Shown here: positions 56,842 through 64,000 of the stretch, in pieces
Numbering within the stretch: position 1 is the stretch's first letter
Layout: every line of letters begins with the position of its first letter
Source of the DNA: Rheinheimera sp. 1928-s
GTDB taxonomy: Bacteria > Pseudomonadota > Gammaproteobacteria > Enterobacterales > Alteromonadaceae
Direction of reading: 5' to 3'
Length of the DNA: 64,000 nt
NCBI RefSeq assembly: GCF_029269265.1
Contig: NZ_JARIXP010000003.1
Span: forward strand, 535,253 to 599,252
Made by a program: the position numbers and the translations under genes
Notes under the pieces: generated by a model
What the model was told of the DNA's origin: nothing
The model's database searches: none
Seen by the model: the letters and a program-made list of their open reading frames with translations, nothing else

Positions 56842-57315
56842 ATGTTTGATATCCTCATATATTTATTTGAAAACTACATCCATAACGAGTCAGAAATTTA
56901 TGTGAATCATGCCGATCTGCAGCGTGAGCTCAGCAAAGCTGGTTTCCATGATGATGATATTTTTAAGGCCCTGCGTTGGCTGGATTCTTTATCTGCCTTG
57001 CAGGAAAGTCATGTTAAGCCCTATTTAACCAAAGTGAATTCGACTGCAGTCCGTATTTACACTGTGGAAGAGCAACGTAAGCTGGAGACTGAGTGTCAGG
57101 GTTTCCTGCTGTTTCTGGAACAAATCAACGTGCTGGATGCGCCCACCCGCGAGATGGTATTGGACAGAGTAATGGACCTGGATCAGAGTTCTGTTAGTCT
57201 GGACGATTTAAAATGGGTGGTGTTGATGGTGCTGTTTAATGTGCCTGGTCGTGAAAATGCTTATGCCCAGATGGAAGACCTTATTTTTGACGAACCTACA
57301 GGGCCGCTGCATTAA
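56842..57315 (+). CDS. smg: DUF494 family protein Smg
   Basis: Smg (157 aa), an acidic, mostly helical DUF494 protein found next to dprA/smf in gammaproteobacteria. It begins MFDILIYLFENYIHNESEI and ends in the conserved DDLKWVVLMVLFNVPGRENA and YAQMEDLIFD. Molecular role not known. The start follows the dprA stop by only 2 bp, so translation is probably coupled. Confidence 0.95.
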   Translation: MFDILIYLFENYIHNESEIYVNHADLQRELSKAGFHDDDIFKALRWLDSLSALQESHVKPYLTKVNSTAVRIYTVEEQRKLETECQGFLLFLEQINVLDAPTREMVLDRVMDLDQSSVSLDDLKWVVLMVLFNVPGRENAYAQMEDLIFDEPTGPLH

Positions 57316-57326
57316 GCGGCCTTTTT
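57302..57326 (+). terminator. smg terminator
   Basis: GGCCGCT pairs with AGCGGCC around GCATTA and leads into five T. The stem overlaps the last codons of smg. Confidence 0.85.
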
Positions 57327-57398
57327 CGTTGCAAGCCTCGCTGTAACGACTATCACTTTGGGTATATAATCTGTGCTGTTTTCTTCTATGGCCTTTGT

Positions 57399-57944
57399 AT
57401 GTCCCAGTCTGACGATACACTTTTTCAACACGAAAAAACCGCAGAGCCTTGTCCTCTGTGTGGCCATGCTTTGCAGATTAAAAGTGGCAAAAACGGGCCT
57501 TTTTTAGGCTGTAGTAACTATCCGGTCTGTAATTACCTTAAAGCGCTGCATCCACATGAAAATACAGTGGTAAAAGTGTTAGAGGAACAACTTTGTCCAG
57601 AATGCGGAAACGAGCTGGCGGTCAAAAATGGTCGCTACGGCATGTTTATCGGCTGTAGCCACTACCCACATTGTGATTTTATTGTGCATGCCGATGAGCC
57701 CGAACCCAGTGATGTGCCTTGTCCTGAATGCAAAAAAGGCCAGTTGCTGGAGCGCACCAGTAAATATGGCAAAGCCTTTTATGGCTGCAGCAGATATCCG
57801 GACTGCAAATGCCTGCTGAACTTTAAGCCTGTCGAAGGGCTGTGTCAGTTCTGCAACTATCCACTTTTAATGGAAAAACCTTCGGCTTCTGGTGTGAAAC
57901 TACTGTGCGCCAGTAAAAAATGTCAGAAAGTGCAGGACAGTTAA
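57399..57944 (+). CDS. yrdD: Topoisomerase I-like zinc-ribbon DNA-binding protein YrdD
   Basis: A 181-residue protein made almost wholly of four zinc ribbons related to the C-terminus of topoisomerase I. Each has CxxC pairs: CPLCGHALQIKSGKNGPFLG, CPECGNELAVKNGRYGMFIG, CPECKKGQLLERTSKYGKAF and a last, weaker one starting CQFCNYPLLMEK. No topoisomerase catalytic domain is present. DNA binding is the likely activity; cellular role unclear. It sits between smg and purK as in related genomes. Confidence 0.93.
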   Translation: MSQSDDTLFQHEKTAEPCPLCGHALQIKSGKNGPFLGCSNYPVCNYLKALHPHENTVVKVLEEQLCPECGNELAVKNGRYGMFIGCSHYPHCDFIVHADEPEPSDVPCPECKKGQLLERTSKYGKAFYGCSRYPDCKCLLNFKPVEGLCQFCNYPLLMEKPSASGVKLLCASKKCQKVQDS

Positions 57945-57972
57945 AGCGCAGTACCAGGATTGATGGCAAATA

Positions 57973-57996
57973 AAAAAGGCCCACAAGGGCCTTTTT
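57973..57996. terminator. Bidirectional terminator between yrdD and purK
   Basis: Ten-bp stem AAAAAGGCCC/GGGCCTTTTT with an ACAA loop between two convergent genes. Confidence 0.92.
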
Positions 57997-58012
57997 GCTA
58001 ACGGCAAATCTG

Positions 58013-59164
58013 TTATTGCAGTTGCTTCAGGCGTGCCGCCACTAAATCCAGTTCAGGGAATTCTTGCTCTGGTAAATGTTGACGAAGCTGATCAAAACGT
58101 TGTGCCAGTTCGCTGGTGCTGGTGGCACTTAAATTGATATGGCCCATTTTGCGGCCTGGTCTTTTGCCTTTGCCATACCAATGCAAATGGCAGCTTGGTA
58201 AGCTTAATACTGCAGGGCTGACATGATCTTCGCCCAAAATATTTACCATCAAAGTTGGACGTATTAAAGCTGTGCTGCCCAAAGGCAAACCACAAACAGC
58301 CCGTAAATGGTTTTCAAACTGGCAAGTGTCAGCACCTTGTTGGGTCCAGTGTCCTGAGTTATGCACCCGTGGTGCTATCTCATTCACAAGCAGCTTGTCA
58401 CCCACCTGAAAAAACTCCAGCGCCAATACACCGACATAATCCAAAGCCGTGGCTACAGCTTCAAACATCTGTTTGGCTTGTTGCTGCAATTCCTGCTGAC
58501 CTGGTAAAGCGAGCGATACCGCCAGCACTCCTGCTACATGATGATTTTCCGTCAGAGGGTATACCACCATATCACCAGCCTGATTGCGGGCACCAACTAA
58601 GCTGACTTCACGGTCAAAACGAACAAACTGCTCAGCCACTATAGCTTGAGGTAAAGTGTGATCAGCTCCCGCCATAAACTGCTGAATATCAGCCCACACA
58701 GCTTGCGCATCAGCCTGAGTTTTTAAGCGCCATTGGCCTTTGCCGTCATAACCTGCCAAAGCGCTTTTCAGCACCAGTGGTAAACCCAGCTGTTCAATCG
58801 CCTGATAAAAATCCTGTTCAGTCACAACAATTTTATAAGCAGCGTTGGTCACGCCGGCTTTATCCAGCAGTTGTTTTTCCTGACGTCTATCGCCACCCGC
58901 TTTAATAGCAGTGCTGTTTGGTAAAAACTTACCGCTTTGCTGACACCGCTCCTGCACCGGATAAGGGATATGTTCAAACTCAGAGGTGATCACATCCGCA
59001 TTGGCTATAGCTTGTGCCAGACCAGTCCCCAGTTTTTGCTGAGTGACAGGGTCAACAATAGTGTCGCTGTTCACATCATAAGCTGAAACTTTTAAGTTCA
59101 GCGGTGTGCCAGCCAGGCTCATCATGCGAGCCAGTTGACCAGCACCTAAAACCAGAACCTTCAT
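58013..59164 (-). CDS. purK: N5-carboxyaminoimidazole ribonucleotide synthase
   Basis: PurK (383 aa) uses ATP and bicarbonate to carboxylate AIR in purine synthesis. The ATP-grasp fold is recognisable: [58 protein letters not shown], and [20 protein letters not shown]. It lies 3 bp after purE, its partner for the following mutase step. Confidence 0.97.
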   Translation of the reverse strand: MKVLVLGAGQLARMMSLAGTPLNLKVSAYDVNSDTIVDPVTQQKLGTGLAQAIANADVITSEFEHIPYPVQERCQQSGKFLPNSTAIKAGGDRRQEKQLLDKAGVTNAAYKIVVTEQDFYQAIEQLGLPLVLKSALAGYDGKGQWRLKTQADAQAVWADIQQFMAGADHTLPQAIVAEQFVRFDREVSLVGARNQAGDMVVYPLTENHHVAGVLAVSLALPGQQELQQQAKQMFEAVATALDYVGVLALEFFQVGDKLLVNEIAPRVHNSGHWTQQGADTCQFENHLRAVCGLPLGSTALIRPTLMVNILGEDHVSPAVLSLPSCHLHWYGKGKRPGRKMGHINLSATSTSELAQRFDQLRQHLPEQEFPELDLVAARLKQLQ

Positions 59165-59167
59165 CAG

Positions 59168-59653
59168 TTATTCCTCGGCTGGGTTAGGCTGGGCAAGCAC
59201 TGTGTCGGTTTGTTCTTTGCGGAATGCATCAATTTTGCTCATTAACTCAGCGTCAGAGGTCGCCAGAATTTGTGCAGCAAGTAAACCAGCGTTGGTCGCG
59301 CCAGCTTCGCCTATAGCAAGGGTACCCACTGCAACACCTTTTGGCATCTGCACTATGGATAACAAAGAATCCAGACCTTTTAAGGCTTTAGACTGCACAG
59401 GCACACCTAAGACGGGCAAGCTGGTAAAAGCCGCAGCCATACCAGGTAAATGCGCAGCACCACCTGCACCTGCAATAATGACTTTTAAGCCACGAGCAGC
59501 TGCACTAGTGGCATAGTCGGCTAAGAGTTGAGGCGTTCTGTGAGCTGAAACAACGGTAGTTTCATAGGCGATTTGAAAACGATCTAACATATCGGCCGCG
59601 TTTTTCATTGTGGGCCAATCAGATTTAGACCCCATGATAATACCTACTTTCAT
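59168..59653 (-). CDS. purE: N5-CAIR mutase
   Basis: PurE (161 aa) converts N5-CAIR to CAIR. It begins [16 protein letters not shown] and contains [20 protein letters not shown] and [20 protein letters not shown], the class I signature. An ATG 11 codons upstream is in frame, but the conserved N-terminus and a GGAAAC site support the start chosen. Pairs with purK in a two-gene operon. Confidence 0.97.
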   Translation of the reverse strand: MKVGIIMGSKSDWPTMKNAADMLDRFQIAYETTVVSAHRTPQLLADYATSAAARGLKVIIAGAGGAAHLPGMAAAFTSLPVLGVPVQSKALKGLDSLLSIVQMPKGVAVGTLAIGEAGATNAGLLAAQILATSDAELMSKIDAFRKEQTDTVLAQPNPAEE

Positions 59654-59798
59654 CGTTGTTTCCTTAAAGCTGCTAAGAACTGGCATAATAAGGCCGCTAT
59701 TATATACGCAAAGTAATTGAAGCTGTAGCTTCTGCTAAGACTCTGGCCGTGGCCAGAAAGATTTTTGACTAAAAACCTCAGATACAGGACTTAGAAAA

Positions 59799-61333
<1,535 letters not shown>

Positions 61334-61347
61334 GTACAGAATAACTA

Positions 61348-61372
61348 CAGGCGCTTCGGCGCCTGGGTTTTA
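61348..61372 (+). terminator. hemF terminator
   Basis: CAGGCGC/GCGCCTG stem with a TTCG loop, then GGTTTTATTT, 14 bases after the hemF stop. Confidence 0.85.
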
Positions 61373-61397
61373 TTTGTAAATCACCATCTGTAAATCA

Positions 61398-61838
61398 TTA
61401 TCTGTTGATCATATGGCTGGCCAGTTGCGCCAGCGAATGACTTAACCCTTGGCGCAATAACTTGTCTTCTACCACTTCAGCCAACGCTTTATCCATACAA
61501 AACATCCACTGATCGCGCATCTGCTGATCCACAGCAAAAGGCATATGGCGCATCCGCAAACGTGGATGGCCGTATTTTTCTTCAAACAAAGATGGGCCGC
61601 CCAGCCAGCCGGATAAAAACTCAAAAAACTTTTGCCTTATCACATCCAGAGGCAGAGGATGGATCGCATACAATTCGGCGGCTTCTGGTGCTGTCGACAT
61701 AATGTCGTAGAATCTGTTGGCCAGACGTCGTGTTGCTGCTTCGCCGCCAATCAGCTCGTAAGGCGTGGTCGCCGGAGTAGGATGTGGCTTGCTATTTGGC
61801 TGGCTTTTATTAAAAATCGCGTCAAACAACTTTTTCAT
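61398..61838 (-). CDS. Group II truncated hemoglobin
   Basis: A truncated globin of group II (about 146 aa). The core reads ELIGGEAATRRLANRFYDIM, FFEFLSGWLGGPSLFEEKYG and HPRLRMRHMPFAVDQQMRDQW, with the proximal histidine in RMRHMPF and the conserved Trp that marks group II. Such proteins bind O2 or NO in the cytoplasm. The frame extends 16 codons upstream across the aroE start, but MKKLFDAIF with an AGG site is the natural beginning. Its ATG and the aroE GTG face away from one another nine bases apart. Confidence 0.9.
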   Translation of the reverse strand: MKKLFDAIFNKSQPNSKPHPTPATTPYELIGGEAATRRLANRFYDIMSTAPEAAELYAIHPLPLDVIRQKFFEFLSGWLGGPSLFEEKYGHPRLRMRHMPFAVDQQMRDQWMFCMDKALAEVVEDKLLRQGLSHSLAQLASHMINR

Positions 61839-61847
61839 GGTGAACCT

Positions 61848-62663
61848 GTGGACCGTTACGCTGTATTTGGAAATCCTGTTGGGCACTCAAAATCGCCGCT
61901 GATCCATAGCTGGTTTGCCAAACAAACCGCTCAAGCTTTGAGTTACGAGGCCATTTTAGCACCGGTCGACGCCTTTGCCGACAGCTGGTTTAGCTTTGTT
62001 GCTGCTGGTGGCCGGGGGGGGAATGTCACAGTGCCCTTTAAAGAGCAGGCTTATCAGTTGGCAGAACAACTCAGTGAACGCGCTTTACAGGCTGGAGCAG
62101 TTAATACCTTATATATAAATAAAGCAGGTGTGCTTTGTGGTGATAACACCGATGGTTTAGGTTTAGTGGCTGATTTAACCCGGCTGGGAGCGCAGCTTCA
62201 GGATGCTTCTATTTTAGTATTAGGTGCTGGTGGAGCTTGTCGTGGAGTAGTCGGGCCTTTATTGGCTGCTGGTGTAAAGCACATTCATATAGCCAACAGA
62301 ACTGCAACCAAAGCTGAAGCTATAGCAGAACTGTTTGATAGGAGAGTCACAGCATCAGGTTATAACGAAGTGCCTGCCGAAAAATGGAGCCTGGTGATCA
62401 ATGCCACTTCCAGTGGGCTGGCCCAACAAAGACCGCCTTTAGCAGAACAACATCTTCAGCACTGCACTCTGGCCTACGATATGTTGTATGGCAAAGAGCC
62501 GACCGCTTTTCTGATCTGGTGTCAGCAACAAGGTGTGCCTCAGTGCGCTGATGGTTTAGGTATGTTAGTAAGTCAGGCCGCTGAAAGTTTTGCCATATGG
62601 CGGGGTGTTAAACCTGACGTCACTCCGGTACTGCAACAACTGACGGTTATGGTGAAAGCATGA
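61848..62663 (+). CDS. aroE: Shikimate dehydrogenase
   Basis: AroE (271 aa) reduces 3-dehydroshikimate with NADPH in aromatic amino acid synthesis. It begins MDRYAVFGNPVGHSKSPLIH with the substrate-binding serines and lysine region; GAVNTLY, DNTDGLGLVADL and the Rossmann loop VLGAGGACRGVVGPL follow, and GLGMLVSQAAESFAIWRG ends it. The open frame runs 72 codons upstream through the antisense globin gene, but the family start is a GTG at 61848. Overlaps the next gene by four bases. Confidence 0.95.
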   Translation: MDRYAVFGNPVGHSKSPLIHSWFAKQTAQALSYEAILAPVDAFADSWFSFVAAGGRGGNVTVPFKEQAYQLAEQLSERALQAGAVNTLYINKAGVLCGDNTDGLGLVADLTRLGAQLQDASILVLGAGGACRGVVGPLLAAGVKHIHIANRTATKAEAIAELFDRRVTASGYNEVPAEKWSLVINATSSGLAQQRPPLAEQHLQHCTLAYDMLYGKEPTAFLIWCQQQGVPQCADGLGMLVSQAAESFAIWRGVKPDVTPVLQQLTVMVKA

Positions 62664-62908
62664 ACCAGCAACTGATTTTTAATCATGACTTCAGTTTTGA
62701 TGAAAATACCGATTCAGTCAGCTGTAGTTGTTTAGCCGCAGGCATGCGGTTACATATCTATATAAAGAAGCCACAAGGCTGGGATAACCAAAGCTGGCTT
62801 GAGCAAATAAAAGAAGACTGCTTTTATTGGGAAGAACAAATAGAAGAAGCGGCCAAAGCAGACCGCTTTAACGAGGATGGTGTGTTGTACCTGGATGGCT
62901 CAGCTTAA
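62660..62908 (+). CDS. yrdB: DUF1488 family protein, YrdB-like
   Basis: An 82-residue acidic protein of the DUF1488/YrdB family. It starts MNQQLIFNHDFSFDENTDSV and has a Trp-rich helical end (WLEQIKEDCFYWEEQIEEAA). Function unknown; it is a constant neighbour of aroE and yrdA in gammaproteobacteria. ATG overlaps the aroE stop (ATGA), so translation is coupled; its 3' end overlaps the convergent yrdA gene by nine bases. Confidence 0.88.
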   Translation: MNQQLIFNHDFSFDENTDSVSCSCLAAGMRLHIYIKKPQGWDNQSWLEQIKEDCFYWEEQIEEAAKADRFNEDGVLYLDGSA

Positions 62909-63439
62909 CGGCTCGGCCAGGTACTCATCTTTTAATGCCACATAGTTAATAGCCGACTGAGTCAGGAAACTACGCTCTGCTTCATTCAGCGGCCTGGCTT
63001 GTTTTACCGGGCTGCCTACATAGAGATAACCAGACTCCAATCTTTTACCAGGTGGTACCAAACTGCCAGCACCAATAATGACATCGTCTTCTACTATCAC
63101 GTCGTCCATCACTATAGCGCCCATACCGACCAGAATACGGTTTCCCAACAGGCAACCATGCAACATCACTTTATGCCCTACTGTGACATCGTCTCCTATA
63201 AGAAGAGGAGAACCTTCCGGGTTCTTGGTGCTTGGCCGGGATACATGCAATACAGAACCGTCCTGCACATTAGTGCGCTCACCAATACGGATAATGTTTA
63301 CATCACCCCGTGCTGCTACTAAGGGCCAGATACTACTATTGAGGCCAATTTGAATATCGCCGACCAAAACAGACGATGGATGCACATAAACTCCGTCAGC
63401 AAGCTGTGGAGTTTTACCTTTATATGAAGTTAATGACAT
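62900..63439 (-). CDS. yrdA: Gamma-class carbonic anhydrase-like protein YrdA
   Basis: A 179-residue left-handed beta-helix protein of the gamma carbonic anhydrase/YrdA family. Hexapeptide-repeat coils run through the middle (VLVGDIQIGLNSSIWPLVAA; GDDVTVGHKVMLHGCLLGNR), with metal-site histidines in HVSRP, VGHKVMLHG. The frame extends 27 codons upstream, but MSLTSYKGK with AGGAAATTC before it is the likely start. Role in related bacteria uncertain, possibly a non-canonical anhydrase. Confidence 0.93.
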   Translation of the reverse strand: MSLTSYKGKTPQLADGVYVHPSSVLVGDIQIGLNSSIWPLVAARGDVNIIRIGERTNVQDGSVLHVSRPSTKNPEGSPLLIGDDVTVGHKVMLHGCLLGNRILVGMGAIVMDDVIVEDDVIIGAGSLVPPGKRLESGYLYVGSPVKQARPLNEAERSFLTQSAINYVALKDEYLAEPLS

Positions 63440-63550
63440 AAGAATTTCCTCTGCTGCTGCAGGAGTATGCGACAAATGTTGAAAAAAAGCACGGTTCGAT
63501 TGAATTTCAGGCTGTCGCACTCAAAAGTACAAGTTTTCTCAAAAAGAGTA

Positions 63551-63578
63551 TTGCACGCTGCCAAAAACTCCCTATAAT
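63551..63578 (+). promoter_or_regulatory. rRNA operon promoter P1
   Basis: TTGCAC (63551-63556) and a perfect TATAAT (63573-63578) with a 16-bp spacer, then GCGCGCC, the GC-rich discriminator typical of stringently controlled promoters. An A/T-rich stretch upstream (63525-63549) could serve as an UP element. Confidence 0.82.
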
Positions 63579-63658
63579 GCGCGCCATGCCAACGGGGTGG
63601 TGCGAAAGCAGCTCTGGGGTGGTTTTAAACTGAAGTGAAAAATGATGCAAAACATCGC

Positions 63659-63686
63659 TTGACACGCAGTTGAAAATCACTAAAAT
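63659..63686 (+). promoter_or_regulatory. rRNA operon promoter P2
   Basis: Consensus TTGACA (63659-63664), 16-bp spacer and TAAAAT (63681-63686) followed by GGCCGCC. Second of three tandem promoters. Confidence 0.85.
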
Positions 63687-63789
63687 GGCCGCCTCGCAAC
63701 GCGGTGGAGTCGAAAGGCTCAAAAGTGAAGCGAAGCTGCTAAGGCAGTAAGTCGAAGGTGTGTTTGATAAATAAATTCAAATCGCTGGC

Positions 63790-63817
63790 TTGACACAAAT
63801 TCTGGGAAGTGTAAGAT
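63790..63817 (+). promoter_or_regulatory. rRNA operon promoter P3
   Basis: TTGACA (63790-63795), 16-bp spacer, TAAGAT (63812-63817), then ACGCCTCCCGC. Shares the motif GCTTGACAC with P2, suggesting duplication. Confidence 0.85.
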
Positions 63818-63855
63818 ACGCCTCCCGCTGAACAAGGTAATAACCGGTTCAGCAC

Positions 63856-63867
63856 TGCTCTTTAACA
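63856..63867 (+). promoter_or_regulatory. rRNA leader boxA antitermination site
   Basis: TGCTCTTTAACA is the canonical boxA bound by NusB/NusE in rRNA leaders. It is 38 bases after the P3 -10 box; the rest of the window (to 64000) is leader RNA and the 16S gene should begin shortly beyond the end. Confidence 0.92.
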
Positions 63868-64000
63868 ATAAGCAATCAATCATCTGTGTGGGCACTCACG
63901 GTTTAGATTCTGCAGCGAGCAATCGCACAAAGAATATATATCAGTGAAGTGACTAACAGATACTCTGTCCGAAAGGATGGATGTTTTAAGTCAGTGATAC

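Noticed and set aside
61632..61847. N-terminal extension of AroE by 72 codons
   Set aside because: The extra residues are the antisense of the globin gene and have no counterpart in the AroE family, which begins at the GTG at 61848.

Overview
The window is a chromosomal origin region of a Gammaproteobacterium. Gene order (atpIBEFHAGDC, parBA, rsmG, mnmG, oriC, mioC; mnmE, yidCD, rnpA, rpmH, dnaA, dnaN, recF, gyrB; glyQS; fadBA; trkHA, rsmB, fmt, def, dprA, smg, tsaC, aroE and a ribosomal RNA promoter) and protein similarity recalled from memory point to the Alteromonadales/Chromatiales side of the class. A Rheinheimera-like bacterium is my best guess, but the genus cannot be proven from the sequence alone.

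Layout. 1-1.3 kb: an AT-rich glycosyltransferase gene convergent with the atp operon. 1.4-8.4 kb: complete F1Fo ATP synthase operon on the minus strand with its promoter and terminator. 8.4-12.7 kb: parBA, rsmG and mnmG. 12.7-13.24 kb: an oriC of the E. coli type between mnmG and mioC, with 17 GATC sites, several DnaA boxes and an AT-rich stretch. 13.8-18.9 kb: plus-strand genes for DeaD helicase, thioredoxin 2, a PEBP protein and two membrane transporters. 18.9-22.7 kb: mnmE, yidC, yidD, rnpA and rpmH on the minus strand. 23.2-29.2 kb: dnaA-dnaN-recF-gyrB, with two identical parS-like sites inside recF that would be bound by the ParB encoded 17 kb away.

29.2-34.9 kb is the accessory part. 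A compact, AT-rich four-gene operon sits between gyrB and glyQ: a PIN_8-type nuclease, a PvuII-like beta-class DNA methyltransferase, a HerA-type hexameric ATPase and a NurA-like nuclease. I read it as a restriction/phage-defence module in which the methylase marks self DNA and the HerA-NurA motor-nuclease pair (with the PIN nuclease) attacks unmarked DNA. This is the best candidate for a poorly described system here.

34.9-64 kb returns to ordinary chromosome: glyQS; a short element bounded by two covarying hairpins (possible IS200/IS605-derived remnant); a three-gene operon of an unknown anchored protein with a LytS/LytR-type two-component system; tusA; fadBA; soluble lytic transglycosylase; pepQ-yigZ-trkH convergent with trkA-rsmB-fmt-def; lysM-dprA-smg-topA-like zinc ribbons convergent with purEK; tsaC-hemF; a truncated globin divergent from aroE; yrdB, yrdA; and finally three tandem promoters and a boxA of an rRNA operon whose 16S gene begins beyond the window.

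No tRNA gene, CRISPR array, complete insertion sequence or prophage was seen. Several start codons were moved from the longest open frame to a better supported position; each case is explained in the entry.
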